A stretch of DNA of 38,161 bases, taken from the NCBI GenBank assembly GCA_021208645.1, contig JAJOJL010000164.1, positions 1 through 38,161 of the forward strand, given 5' to 3'. The position numbers and the translations under genes were made by a program. Below are positions 26,750-36,192 of this stretch, one piece after another. Numbering within the stretch: position 1 is the first letter of the stretch; each line of letters begins with the position of its first letter. This DNA comes from Bacillus sp. (in: firmicutes). Its GTDB lineage: Bacteria; Bacillota; Bacilli; Bacillales; Salisediminibacteriaceae. Below the pieces are notes generated by a model. The model worked only from the letters and a program-made list of their open reading frames with translations, had not been told where the DNA came from and made no database searches.

Positions 26750-26803
26750 TCTTTAAAAAAAGAGGATGACTCCTTAAGCTGTTAAACCCATGGAGTCATC
26801 CTT
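26750..26803 (-). terminator. terminator downstream of the GST-GNAT pair
   Basis: Perfect stem GGATGACTCC / GGAGTCATCC (10 bp, 18-base loop), followed on the minus strand by CTCTTTTTTT. It serves minus-strand transcripts from 28647-27101, about 300 bases after the GNAT stop, so array E would lie inside the transcribed 3' region. Confidence 0.85.
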
Positions 26804-26902
26804 ATTGCAAACATAAATATTTTGATAGTTTGTGTAAGGTACGTTTGCGAGAGGCGGGAGGTGCTTTCACAAGGGGGAGGGGGTGAGTCAGATTTTGTGG
26901 GT

Positions 26903-27110
26903 GCTTTGAACTTAGGTGGTTGGTTTTATTGTCTCATTTGTCTTTACGACATGTGCTACGGACACGTCTCTCGATTTTACCACTCCACTTGTCCTTTCCC
27001 ACACTCGCTACAGACCCGCCACTCGATATACCCACTCCACTTGTCCTTTCCACCACTCGCTTCACACCACCAAACCTCTAATTTTCACAAATGTCCTGAC
27101 TTATTTAAGT
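26903..27110. repeat. Array E: 52-bp tandem repeat, same family as array C
   Basis: Units begin at 26903 (degenerate), 26955, 27007 and 27059 (degenerate), each GCT-initial and 52 bp apart. The two central units share CACTCCACTTGTCCTTTCC and GCTAC-GAC. They match array C (GCTTCGGACACGTC and CACCTGTCCGTTCC), so this family exists in two copies about 12 kb apart. The last unit runs into the 3' end of the GNAT gene. On the plus strand the array supports open frames that I consider spurious. Confidence 0.85.
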
Positions 27111-27604
27111 TTCAATCGAAACGCCTTTACAATAATGCCGTCGTTTTCCGGCTCAAAATCATATTCTGGCATCCGCTCAAAACCTAGACTCTTATATAGC
27201 TTCATGGCTGCTTCCATGAAATCTGCCGTGTGGAGGCCAATACCACCATAGCCTTTCTCCCTTGTACGGCGGATACATTCTTCAACAAGCTTAACAGCAA
27301 CCCCTTTTCCCCTTGCTTCAGGGCTTACAGCCAACAAACGAATTTCCGGATAATCCATCTCTTCCACATACCCTTCGTAAGCATCCGATTGTGCCGGGAA
27401 TAAGGCGACGCTACCTACCACATTCTCACCATCTTCAGCAACGATCAGTTCCACACCTGGCTGAAGGTCCGCGTCAGATGTGATCGCCTTCCGTAACGCC
27501 TCCCAATGACCTTCAGGAATTTTCTCAGCATGCTCACCGTATGCAGCCACCCTTTGCTCGCGAATAAGTCCTACTTCATCCTTTTTTGCATCCCTAATAA
27601 TCAT
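27101..27604 (-). CDS. GNAT family N-acetyltransferase
   Basis: A 167-residue acetyltransferase. The acetyl-CoA pyrophosphate-binding motif A is VSPEARGKGVAVKLVEECI (about 93-111), preceded by the beta strand EIRLLAV and followed by ALGLHTADF-like motif B and YKSLGFERMPEY. The substrate cannot be predicted. Its ATG overlaps the stop of the upstream gene by 4 bp (ATGA), so the two are translationally coupled. It ends inside the last degenerate unit of array E. Confidence 0.92.
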   Translation of the reverse strand: MIIRDAKKDEVGLIREQRVAAYGEHAEKIPEGHWEALRKAITSDADLQPGVELIVAEDGENVVGSVALFPAQSDAYEGYVEEMDYPEIRLLAVSPEARGKGVAVKLVEECIRRTREKGYGGIGLHTADFMEAAMKLYKSLGFERMPEYDFEPENDGIIVKAFRLKLK

Positions 27605-28647
27605 GCGTTACCTTCCTTTCGCCTTTGGATAAGGAATTTAGAGTCCCTATTACTACTTAAGTGTTCACGTTGATGAGGAACGGTCCAACCGGCTAAATCT
27701 GGTCCCATAGGCAAGATTTTCACTTCCTCCATACGAGGATTAATGGTAATAGACAAATGATAGTGCTTTTTGATGGCTAAAAAGTCAGTCGTATCGCCAA
27801 ATCCTTTCGTTTCATATAAATCTCTCACATATCCCCAAAGATTCGGCATTTCTCGAATGAGGTTTCGGTTCGTGTTAAAGGCATTAAAATAGGCCACATC
27901 AAACCGAGCGAGGGTAGAATAAAGTCTCACGTCAGAATCGGTTATAAAATCTCCTAATAGAAAGCGTTGCTTAGAAAGTCGATCCTCCAGCCAATCTAAC
28001 CTAGTAAATAATTGATCATAACCTTGTTCATACGCTTCCTGCGACTGGGCAAAACCACATTTATAAACTCCATTGTTAATGTCATGGAAGATGGTTTCAT
28101 TCATCTCGTCTATTTCTTTGCGAAGATGGTTTGGATACAAATCAGGGGCATTTTCTTTATGAAATGGAGACCAGACAGTTTCTAAATAATTGGTCAGTCT
28201 GAAGTAATCATTATTTACTGCCTCCTGTTTCAAAACATCAACCATAACAGGTACTGTAGGGCGGCCAGTATAGTGAGGATCTGTCTTCAAATAGATGTCA
28301 CTAACATAACGAATACCTAATACAGGATCGACTCCACCTTCATCTAAAGAGAATTCCCAATCCACCCGATCTATCCTCGGCCGCATGGGACTAACTGTTC
28401 CTAAACTAATGGCTTCTTCCAACCCTAGTAAACTTCGAACAATGACAGAACGGTGGGCCCATGGGCAAGCAGGTGACCAGAGAAGGCGGTAACGTCCTTT
28501 TTCCACAGGCAATTGCCCTGGCTCGGCTCCAAATGGCGTCGTAAACCGGTTATCTTGCCGCTTGAAAGAGCCATCTACAGATATTTCCTTTGGTTTACTA
28601 AAATTTGTTACTTGGGTGCTATCAGACTGGTCCACTTTTTTCGTCAA
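27601..28647 (-). CDS. glutathione S-transferase omega-like / glutathionyl-hydroquinone reductase family (YqjG type)
   Basis: A protein of about 348 residues of the Xi-class GST family. The active site motif SPACPWAHR has the catalytic Cys at about 61-64, followed by the family sequence GRPTVPVMVD and a helical C-terminal domain with RFLLGDFITDSDVRLYSTLARFD. Homologues reduce glutathionyl-hydroquinones; Bacillaceae usually lack glutathione, so another thiol such as bacillithiol may be used here (inference). The frame opens at ATG 28656, which directly abuts GGGGGAGG; TTG 28647 has proper spacing and is preferred. First gene of a two-gene unit with the GNAT gene. Confidence 0.88.
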   Translation of the reverse strand: MTKKVDQSDSTQVTNFSKPKEISVDGSFKRQDNRFTTPFGAEPGQLPVEKGRYRLLWSPACPWAHRSVIVRSLLGLEEAISLGTVSPMRPRIDRVDWEFSLDEGGVDPVLGIRYVSDIYLKTDPHYTGRPTVPVMVDVLKQEAVNNDYFRLTNYLETVWSPFHKENAPDLYPNHLRKEIDEMNETIFHDINNGVYKCGFAQSQEAYEQGYDQLFTRLDWLEDRLSKQRFLLGDFITDSDVRLYSTLARFDVAYFNAFNTNRNLIREMPNLWGYVRDLYETKGFGDTTDFLAIKKHYHLSITINPRMEEVKILPMGPDLAGWTVPHQREHLSSNRDSKFLIQRRKEGNA

Positions 28648-28768
28648 AAAAATCATCCTCCCCCTGTAAAATTCAAACTTCTTTTTTCCATATTAAGGTG
28701 TCTCGCAACCGAGTTACAAGTTAAACGACTTACAAAAATAAAGATACATACATAATCCCAACTTAGTA

Positions 28769-30221
28769 TCAAAGCATGTATTCCACAAATCGAGTAATCC
28801 AAGATAGTAGCCAAGTGCCTCTAGATTTTACAAAAGAAACCTCCTCCTCCGATACAAGAGAGTGTGCCTCATAAGAGCCATCCCCTAAGACTTTTAAACT
28901 GTTCGTTTGTATATCAGAAGCTACCTTGTTTTTTAAATAATTTACAAGTTCTTCACTATCCACTACCAACATTACTTCAGTACTTAGAAAAGCACTTCTT
29001 GGATCCAAATTAAAGGCACCTATGGCCGTAATTCTATCGTCAAACACATAGGTTTTAGCGTGTAAAGATTTCGTCGGTCCTTGAAATTCATACACATCTA
29101 TTCCTGCTGCAACGATTTTTTCCCGATACCTTGAATATCCAGAAAATGCAAGTACATTGGGCGAGGCAGCTAAGGAATTTGTTAATACTGCTATATGTGG
29201 CGCAGTTACCTTTTCCAAATCTAAATACTCCATCATTTTTTCAGAAGGAATAATGTAGGGGCTTTGGATAAAAATAGATTCCTCTGCCTGTTCCATTAAT
29301 GCAGTCAGTTCCTGCCAAACCCAAGGCTCTTTATTGAAGCGCTCTATAGGGTTATGAATAAATGTCACTTGATTTGCTGGAAGGGACTGGCTGAGCCAGT
29401 CTATTTCGTTGTGAAAAAAATCCCCATGTGTCATTTGAATTGAATGATGAAGTTCACGAAGATCGTCAAGAGCACCTTTCCCCCTTTGCTCCTGACGGGA
29501 GGACATCTCCTCTACTGCGTAACTTGTAAATTCATGCTCCCACACCATTTGAAAATAGTTTTCCATATCCTTTAAAACACTATCATCCTGCTCGGGAGCC
29601 TTTGTATTAATAACCAGGAGGTCCCGGTCATTCGATGCTCCCTCGTAACCTGTAGGTGCAAAATATTTATCACCGATATTTCTACCACCGACCATGGCCA
29701 ATTCATTATCGACCATAATCATTTTATCGTGAAGCCTGTTGTTCCACGTCCATGGGCGAAGCAAATCTAACGGCTCATAAAACTTAATTTCAATATTTGG
29801 ATGATAGGAATAGGCAAAAATAATATCCCTCAACTCTCCCCTCAAGTTGTGAAAAATGCCATCGAGAAGAAAACGGACTTGAACACCCCTGTCTGCCGCA
29901 TCTACTAAACTAGAAAACAATATATCAGTGGCTGTCCCTCCATGTAATGTAAAATAAGCTAAATCAATGGTTTCTTCCGCATTTTCAATGAGATGAACAC
30001 GGGCCACCCCTGCCTCTACCCTATCTTCTATGAGGACTATCCTGTCTTGTGAGAATTCCTCCCCCATAAATCGACCAGGATTATTTTCTTCTTGGTAGCT
30101 ACTTGAAGCTGGTTCATGGAACTGAAATAAAAAAAACAGCTGTGATTAAGGTATACACTAGATATACACCTGCTGTGTAAGAACATATAAGTATGAATCG
30201 TTTCACCCAACTTTTCAACAA
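28769..30221 (-). pseudogene. phospholipase D family (cardiolipin-synthase-like) protein, N-terminus frameshifted
   Basis: Most of the protein is intact from 30067 on. It has two HKD motifs, LHDKMIMVD (first His about residue 113 of that frame) and SLHAKTYVFD, so phosphatidyl transfer or hydrolysis is likely, as in cardiolipin synthases. The frame opens at ATG 30067 without a good ribosome binding site. Upstream, in another frame, lies a start at TTG 30221 (AAGAAGG eight bases before) with LLKSWVKRFILICSYTAG and a membrane helix. Removing one T from the T8 tract (plus strand A run 30129-30136) fuses the two through FHEPASSSYQEENNPGRF into the methionine of 30067. So one base appears extra and the membrane anchor is cut off. 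Confidence 0.8.
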
Positions 30222-30334
30222 TGGAAGCACCTTCTTTACCGTTTGTTTGCAATAACCCCCATTAGTAAGCTATGACACATCTTCCTTATTATATGAAATG
30301 AATATGAACCATCCATGAATAAGAGCATCCTTAA

Positions 30335-30640
30335 TCAAAAAATAATCCGCAAAATTGCAATTACAAGAGCGACACCACTTATGACCGTGCCTATTACCCA
30401 CTTAATCATTGTCAGTTGGACTTTACTAGTTTTCGTGTCCACATCACTTTCCGTCATATATTTTTTTTCGTTTAGCCTTTTATCAAGGATGACAATAAGC
30501 TCCTCCTCCGTCACAATTTTTTTAAGCTTGGCATATTCCTCCATCATGACTTTAACATCATTTTCGTTTGTCTTATCCTTTAACTTCTCTTCAATTTTTT
30601 CTAACCTAACCTGGAGATTATTATTTTTTTCATTACTCAC
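30335..30640 (-). CDS. small coiled-coil protein with C-terminal membrane anchor
   Basis: A 101-residue protein: a charged coiled coil over about residues 8-70 (LEKIEEKLKDK, YAKLKKIVTEEEL) and one hydrophobic helix at 78-100 (IKWVIGTVISGVALVIAIL). This is the layout of the XhlA/DUF1640-like tail-anchored proteins. No enzymatic function is suggested. The GTG start has AGGTGGGG four bases upstream, which supports it as a real gene. It lies between the phospholipase D gene (95 bp away, same strand) and the divergent dbpA. Confidence 0.7.
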   Translation of the reverse strand: MSNEKNNNLQVRLEKIEEKLKDKTNENDVKVMMEEYAKLKKIVTEEELIVILDKRLNEKKYMTESDVDTKTSKVQLTMIKWVIGTVISGVALVIAILRIIF

Positions 30641-30763
30641 ATTACCCCACCTCTTATTAAAATAGTCAGATGAAAACTTTTATTAAGATTACTTGAAGCT
30701 AGCCAGTTTAATCTGACTATTAACATCTTTTGTATATTCTATTTTTGTAAGAGAGAGTTAGTG

Positions 30764-30790
30764 TGGACATGGGTCCTTAATGGGTATAAT
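30764..30790 (+). promoter_or_regulatory. possible dbpA promoter
   Basis: TGGACA (30764-30769) and a perfect TATAAT (30785-30790), with a short 15-bp spacer. The short spacing lowers confidence, but no better pair is seen in front of dbpA. Confidence 0.35.
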
Positions 30791-30843
30791 GCATAATAGG
30801 GTAGATCGTTTTGAAACAAATAGAGTAAGTGAGGGAAGCCGTA

Positions 30844-32304
30844 ATGAAAACCATTCATTTTGAAGATTATAGGTTGGGGACAGAGATTAAACAGGCCTTA
30901 ACGGAAATGAACTACAAGAAGCCAACTCTAGTACAGCAAGAGGTCATCCCCCTCTCATTGGGGGGATCAGACTTGATCGTCAAATCCAAAACAGGAACAG
31001 GCAAAACAGCAGCCTTTAGTATCCCCATTTGCGAATTAGTAGACTGGGAAGAAAACAAACCACAAGCATTGATACTAACGCCTACGAGAGAACTTGCTGT
31101 ACAAATAAAAGAAGAAATTGCTGCTATCGGCAGATACAAACGAATTAATGCTGTTGCCATCTTTGGAAAACAGCCCTTTGATAGGCAAAAATTAGCCCTT
31201 AAACAAAAAACACATGTGGTGGTGGGAACACCTGGCAGACTTCTAGACCACATTCAAAAGGGCACACTCAATATAGAAAAGATTAAACATCTTATTATTG
31301 ATGAGGCCGACGAAATGTTAAGCATGGGTTTTATCGATCAGGTGGAAGCAATTATAAAGGAACTTCCCATTGACAGAAGTACAAGCCTCTTTTCTGCAAC
31401 AATCCCTAACGAATTAAGGGAACTAAGTCAAAATTATATGAAGAATCCAGCGACAATAGAAGCAGGCAATCCAGGAGCTAATTTGACAGCAGACAAAATT
31501 ACACATGCCTTAATGAAGGTCAAAGAATCAGATAAACTAGCTGTTCTCCAAGCTGTTTCCATCGCGGAAAACCCTGATAATTGTATCATCTTTTGTGGGA
31601 CACAAGACAAAGTCGATGACGTCTTTCGCCATTTACGAAAAGTTAATTTTCCTTGTGAAAAAATCCATGGCGGACTTCAACAAAAGGACCGGTTATCGGT
31701 TATGAAGCAATTTAAACAAGGGAAGTTTCGCTATTTAATCGCTACAGATTTAGCTTCTCGTGGCATCCATATTGAAAACATCAATCTGGTTATTAATCTC
31801 GATTTTCCGTTAGAAAAGGAAAGCTATGTCCACCGTACTGGAAGAACAGGGCGTGCCGGAAAAGCTGGTAAAGCAATAACCTTTGTAACACCATACGAGG
31901 AAAAATTCATTGATGAACTGGAAAAATATATTGGCTTTTCCATTCCAATTATTCCATCTCCAGCAAAGGAACTTGTTAAAGAACGTAAAGATGCATTTGA
32001 GCAAAAACTCAAGTCTAAACCAATAGAAAAACGGGATCCTGAAAGGCAACAACACCAACAACAAATAATGAAGCTTTATTTTAATGGAGGAAAGAAAAAG
32101 AAGCTGAGACCTGTGGACTTTGTGGGAACAATTACTAGCATTACAGGAGTAACTGGTGACGATATTGGAATTATAGCTATTGAAGAAAATGCTACCTATG
32201 TGGATATACTCAATGGAAAAGGCCCAAAAGTACTAAAAGAAATGAAGGAGCGAACAATTAAAGGCAAGCAGTTAAAAGTACATGAAGCAAGGGAAGAAAG
32301 GTGA
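30844..32304 (+). CDS. dbpA: DEAD-box ATP-dependent RNA helicase DbpA (YxiN type)
   Basis: A 486-residue RNA helicase that in B. subtilis remodels 23S rRNA in the maturing 50S subunit. Helicase motifs run in order: Q-motif region LVQQEVIP, Walker [28 protein letters not shown], and motif [12 protein letters not shown]. The C-terminal RNA-recognition domain that binds 23S hairpin 92 is present (about 405-486: [29 protein letters not shown]). The frame opens at GTG 30829, but ATG 30844 has GAGGG eight bases upstream and matches homologue length. Single-gene unit on the plus strand. Confidence 0.96.
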   Translation: MKTIHFEDYRLGTEIKQALTEMNYKKPTLVQQEVIPLSLGGSDLIVKSKTGTGKTAAFSIPICELVDWEENKPQALILTPTRELAVQIKEEIAAIGRYKRINAVAIFGKQPFDRQKLALKQKTHVVVGTPGRLLDHIQKGTLNIEKIKHLIIDEADEMLSMGFIDQVEAIIKELPIDRSTSLFSATIPNELRELSQNYMKNPATIEAGNPGANLTADKITHALMKVKESDKLAVLQAVSIAENPDNCIIFCGTQDKVDDVFRHLRKVNFPCEKIHGGLQQKDRLSVMKQFKQGKFRYLIATDLASRGIHIENINLVINLDFPLEKESYVHRTGRTGRAGKAGKAITFVTPYEEKFIDELEKYIGFSIPIIPSPAKELVKERKDAFEQKLKSKPIEKRDPERQQHQQQIMKLYFNGGKKKKLRPVDFVGTITSITGVTGDDIGIIAIEENATYVDILNGKGPKVLKEMKERTIKGKQLKVHEAREER

Positions 32305-32345
32305 GGCTGTCCCAAAAGGGATATGCTTCCACTTTCGGGACAGGC
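32305..32345. other. hairpin after dbpA
   Basis: CTGTCCC (32308-32314) and GGGACAG (32337-32343) form a 7-bp stem right after the dbpA stop. No T run follows, so it is not a classic terminator; it may stabilise the mRNA end or act with the next hairpin. Confidence 0.4.
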
Positions 32346-32364
32346 CGAGACACCTTCTCCCACT

Positions 32365-32408
32365 TTAAGGCGAAGAAGCCCCTAACTCTAAGAGCCTTAA
32401 TCGCTTTT
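32365..32408 (+). terminator. probable dbpA terminator
   Basis: TTAAGGC (32365-32371) and GCCTTAA (32394-32400) pair in a 7-bp stem followed by TCGCTTTTCATT. It lies between convergent dbpA and the DUF2254 gene. The T tract is only moderate. Confidence 0.5.
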
Positions 32409-32411
32409 CAT

Positions 32412-33662
32412 TCAAATAAGGAATATCCTTTCATGTAAAGACACATGATTAAAATTGTGATCAACGTACTTACTGAATTGGATTACCTTTCTTCTTATGC
32501 TTAATTCGTTATTGTCACCTATGGCGAATAAAGCTTCATAAACAGCCAAGAGTATAGATACATCGTCTTTTCCATAATGACAAATTTGGTAAAAAGTCGT
32601 ATATAGTATATCGTCAAAATTCGTTTGTGCTGCAATTATCCTTACTTGCTTATCATGATAAAAATTAAGATACTTCCCATCATGTTTACTAACTTCATGG
32701 AGAAGCCTACCAAGATGAAAAATGCAATCAATGGCCGTATTTGGATCGTTTAGGGCAGGGGAAATTGCTCGCAAGGTTACCTCCACAATTTTTCTAATCC
32801 CCAATTCTACATCCTGCAGCATTGTTCTGTCATTTCCTATCTTCACATATTTATGTAAGTGTAACCGTTCTAATCGATCTTCCGATAAACCGTAAATACA
32901 GAAAAGGGAATCGCCTGGTTTTACGAAGGAACCTACTGGATAATTTACTACAACGACAGCATCGTGTTTTTCTGCTAGTTCATAGAGTTGACGATAATCA
33001 ATAAGTTGAATATAGCCAAGCTTGTCATTTTTCAGGTTTGCTGTCTTATGCCTGTGCTTTTGCCCTTCCAAGCTCGGCCTATCTTCCGTTATCTTTATAA
33101 TTTCCCCTTTTTTTGATTGTAAGCGATCCCTTAGTGTCTTCAACGTGGAATTGGTTACATCATTAATCAAGTTGCTCACTTGGATAGATGACGACACATG
33201 GTGGATAAAATAAGCAAAAAAAGCTAGACAAACAATGGCAATGACAACACCTATTGGACCAGCAATAACCTCATACGGAAGTTCCTCTCGCATAAACAGC
33301 AAGGCAAGAATAGAATATAAAAACCCTCCCATATAAACACCGAGCACCCTCATGGTCACCTTATTTGTAATAAAATCCGATAACGTCCTTGGTGAAAATT
33401 GAGTAGAATACGTAGTTAATACAACCATTATTGTTGAAAATGTAATGGTAACCATCGTTAATAGCGCTGCCGCAATCGTCGCTAATATGGTTTGAGATAA
33501 CTCAACACTAATCAGCAAAGTAGCAGGGAGTAACTCTTCCATTTTTTTACCGTGAACCGTATCTATATAAATGACTCCAAAAGCTAGTAAAGAAGCCATC
33601 GTACAATATAAACTTGGAATGACCCATATATTCATTTTTAACTGAAACAAGAAATTCTTCAT
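32412..33662 (-). CDS. DUF2254 family membrane protein
   Basis: A protein of about 416 residues. Four hydrophobic segments lie in the first 175 residues (about 15-35, 52-80, 105-125, 135-155), followed by a soluble C-terminal part. The family sequences TFSTIMVVLTTYSTQFSPRTL and ISPALNDPNTAIDC identify DUF2254. No function is established. ATG at 33662 has AGGAG six bases upstream; the ATG two codons earlier directly abuts it. No operon partner: dbpA is convergent, and the kinase gene upstream has its own terminator. Confidence 0.88.
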   Translation of the reverse strand: MKNFLFQLKMNIWVIPSLYCTMASLLAFGVIYIDTVHGKKMEELLPATLLISVELSQTILATIAAALLTMVTITFSTIMVVLTTYSTQFSPRTLSDFITNKVTMRVLGVYMGGFLYSILALLFMREELPYEVIAGPIGVVIAIVCLAFFAYFIHHVSSSIQVSNLINDVTNSTLKTLRDRLQSKKGEIIKITEDRPSLEGQKHRHKTANLKNDKLGYIQLIDYRQLYELAEKHDAVVVVNYPVGSFVKPGDSLFCIYGLSEDRLERLHLHKYVKIGNDRTMLQDVELGIRKIVEVTLRAISPALNDPNTAIDCIFHLGRLLHEVSKHDGKYLNFYHDKQVRIIAAQTNFDDILYTTFYQICHYGKDDVSILLAVYEALFAIGDNNELSIRRKVIQFSKYVDHNFNHVSLHERIFLI

Positions 33663-33740
33663 AAACATCTCCTAGTTGACTTATAATACTTCTACTGAAT
33701 AGTAGACATTCTTTCCATATTACGGCCAATCATTCGGAGA

Positions 33741-33771
33741 AAAAAAAGAATGATTTCATAATAAGAAATCA
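33741..33771 (-). terminator. terminator of the histidine kinase gene
   Basis: TGATTTC / GAAATCA stem with a 7-base loop, followed on the minus strand by TTCTTTTTTTTC. It lies 26 bases after the kinase stop. Confidence 0.8.
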
Positions 33772-33796
33772 CCTCAAGAGATTTATATATTAACAG

Positions 33797-34912
33797 CTAT
33801 AAAGATATTATAAATTTTGTTTCCTTATCATCAGACTGACATATAATCTCACCCTGATGCTTTTCGATAATTTTTTTACAAACAAAGAGACCAATTCCCG
33901 TTCCCATATCTTTCGTTGTATAAAAGGGCTCAAAAATTGTTTCTTGCACATGTGTCGGAATGGCAGGACCATTATTGGAAATGGTAACTCTCACCCCTTC
34001 TCCTTCATCTGCACAACTCACATGGATTTTCCTTGTTTTGTTCATCCCTTTAACAGCATCAATGGAATTAAATAGGATATTTAGAAACACTTGCTTAAGT
34101 TCTTCCTCATGCCCCAGAATAGTGACATTGGGCTGCAGATTGGTTGTCACAGTAACGTCTTCATCTGCAATGCTAGGATACATAAACGTTAAAATATCCA
34201 TAACTAGCTTCGTTATGTTTACTTCCTCTAATTCATTATTCGAGTTACTTATTTTTGATGTATGTAAAAACTGCGTAATGCGATAGCTTAACTGGTTCAG
34301 CTCGTGGTCAATGATATCTAAGTATTTATGATCATGAAGTTCCCTTCTCAACAGCTTAGTAAATCCAATAACAGAGGTTAACGGATTTCTAAATTCATGA
34401 ACAAAGCTAGACGATATTTGCCCTAAGATTGCTAACCTATCTTTATGAGATTGCTGGATAAACATGTTTTTTTCATGAATTTCCTTGTCTTTTAATTCCG
34501 TGTACCTCGTAACTGCATGATAGCAGAAGTCATTTAATTGCTGGTTGATCTTTTCGATGATTATTTCCAATGCATTAGAAGGAATACCTGTTTTAATAAT
34601 ATGTTTTATGATAATACTCCTGCCTAGATTTATATTATACATAAAGTTGCCCATATTCGTTTTCGCTTTAATTCGCTCTTCTGCAACCTTGTATGCGAGC
34701 CGTTTAGCTGCCTCCTCTTCATATTCTTCATAAAGAGATTTCTTTATAAAGGCATACATTAAATTTCCGTTTTCCTTTATTTTCTCGGGGTTTTCCTCTT
34801 CTTCAAAGATAATATTTTCTTCCCATTCCTTAATAAAATAGGATTCGTTTTTCTCTATGTAGCTAAGAATAGTTTTAATAGAATCCTGCAAAAAATCTTT
34901 TGTGCCGTTCAC
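33797..34912 (-). CDS. orphan sensor histidine kinase with HisK_N-type globin-like N-terminus
   Basis: A cytoplasmic kinase of about 371 residues without membrane segments. Residues 1-145 are helical and resemble the HisK_N sensor domain (a haem-less globin fold) found in sporulation-type kinases of Bacillus. The H-box SFVHEFRNPLTSVIGF follows (phospho-acceptor His about 172), then the N-box FLNILFNSIDAV, the G1 region and the G2 box TTKDMGTGIGLFVCKKI, all intact. No response regulator is adjacent, so it may feed a shared phosphorelay (inference). The frame opens at TTG 34918, but GTG 34912 stands eight bases after AGGGGG and is preferred. Single-gene unit. Confidence 0.9.
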   Translation of the reverse strand: MNGTKDFLQDSIKTILSYIEKNESYFIKEWEENIIFEEEENPEKIKENGNLMYAFIKKSLYEEYEEEAAKRLAYKVAEERIKAKTNMGNFMYNINLGRSIIIKHIIKTGIPSNALEIIIEKINQQLNDFCYHAVTRYTELKDKEIHEKNMFIQQSHKDRLAILGQISSSFVHEFRNPLTSVIGFTKLLRRELHDHKYLDIIDHELNQLSYRITQFLHTSKISNSNNELEEVNITKLVMDILTFMYPSIADEDVTVTTNLQPNVTILGHEEELKQVFLNILFNSIDAVKGMNKTRKIHVSCADEGEGVRVTISNNGPAIPTHVQETIFEPFYTTKDMGTGIGLFVCKKIIEKHQGEIICQSDDKETKFIISL

Positions 34913-35205
34913 GTACAATTCCCCCTATAAAACGACTTTTAAATAAGATTAATGCGTTATAATTTTATTATCCTTCAAAACATTCGCATTTTATTTACTA
35001 ATTATGTCATACTATTATCGAGAATTTTGTCAGTTTTTAGTCTTTTACTACTTTTTTATGAAAATTTTCATGTTTTTCTTACAACTTCCCTGAGGAATAC
35101 AGTACTTCTTATCTTATCGTTTAATTTGGAAGCCAAATGTGAGATAGCACCTACTTTTAATTCTTATTTTTCATTCACTTCACACTATATTTTTTAGAAG
35201 GTACA

Positions 35206-35275
35206 AAAATCCCCCATAACATATGTTACTATCCTGACAGTCAGATTCGTAACATACTTATGAGGGGTGCTTTTG
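35206..35275 (-). terminator. large bidirectional stem-loop, terminator of the DegV gene
   Basis: Nested inverted repeats: CCCCCATAA / TTATGAGGGG, then ATGTTAC / GTAACAT, then CTGAC-A-GTCAG at the top. A TTTTTG run on the minus strand and a TTTTGTT run on the plus strand allow use in both directions. It follows the DegV stop by about 65 bases. The other bases of the gap 34913-35337 (about 425 bp) are A/T rich; a plus-strand frame at 34952-35197 has no ribosome binding site and is not believed. Confidence 0.8.
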
Positions 35276-35337
35276 TTATTATATATAGGCAGCAAATCTA
35301 CAAAGTAATTTTTTTGTAATTACATAACTGCTCTACG

Positions 35338-36192
35338 TTAATTCTCCATCTGCCAGAACAATGCTACCGTACCTTCACCACCATGAACTGCTAGGGAAGA
35401 ACTGATTTCCCCTACAGTAATTTCTAGTTCCGGAATAGCGGTTTCAATTTTTTCCTTTACTTCCAAGGCACGTTCTGGAACATTTCCGTGCATAATTCCA
35501 ACTCGTTTGACCTTGTTTTCCTCACACGATTGCTTTAACAAGTCCACAATCTTATTCGTTGCTTTTTTCTCGGAACGTACTCTTTCTAACAACCCGAGCT
35601 CGCCTTCCGAATTAATAGAAAGAATAGGTTTAATTTGCAGTACATTTCCTAACAGGAACTGTGCTCCTGACATTCTTCCACCTTTATAAAGCTGTTCCAA
35701 GCTTCCTAGTAAAATAAGATTACTAGAGTTAACTGCCGCTTTATTTAATTCATTAGCAATCTCCTTCAGATCAGCACCTTGTTCTGCCATTTCTAGACCT
35801 TTATAAATTAACGTCGTAATTCCAAATGATAAGGACAGGGAATCAACAATTTCTACATCAAACTCTGCTAAGTCACTGCCTGATTTGGAGCTAGCAATAG
35901 TTCCACTCAGTTTATTGGACACATGTACAGCAATAGCACAATCATAGTCTTTTTTCAGTTTCTCATACAATTCCTAGAATGTCCCTACAGAAGGCTGTGA
36001 CGTCTTCGGTACTTCCTTATTGTTGCGAATGATGTCATAGAGTTGGTCCGATGTAAGGTCTACTCCATCCTCATACTCTTTTCCATCAGAAATAACAACA
36101 ATTGGCACCACATAAACATCTGGATGCGCTTTCAACTCCTCAGGAATATACCCCGTTGTATCCGTTACAAACGCAATTCTTTTCTTTTCCAT
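35338..36192 (-). pseudogene. DegV family fatty-acid-binding protein, interrupted by an in-frame amber codon
   Basis: With the stop ignored this is a 284-residue DegV protein, the normal family length. It shows FVTDTTGYIP at the N-terminus, the lipid-pocket motif TSQPSVG, VSNKLSGT and the C-terminal VHGGEGTVALFW. DegV/FakB proteins bind fatty acids for the FakA kinase. A TAG (plus strand 35974-35976) follows GTF and the frame then continues without shift as E-L-Y-E-K-L. So a single substitution (for example CAG to TAG) explains it. Restart at the TTG of 35968-35970 would make only the C-terminal domain. Start ATG 36192 has AGGGGTG eight bases upstream. Confidence 0.88.

Noticed and set aside
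4679..27110. Arrays A-E as CRISPR
   Set aside because: In the 52-bp arrays the whole unit is conserved, with no unique spacers; array B has 9-bp cores with 12-bp gaps, too short for CRISPR; no cas genes are present.
26822..27251. Two overlapping plus-strand ORFs (121 and 111 codons)
   Set aside because: They run through repeat array E and into the antisense of the GNAT gene; the composition follows the 52-bp repeat and no ribosome binding site is seen.
34952..35197. 81-codon plus-strand ORF between the kinase and DegV genes
   Set aside because: A/T-rich intergenic sequence, no ribosome binding site, no recognisable domain.
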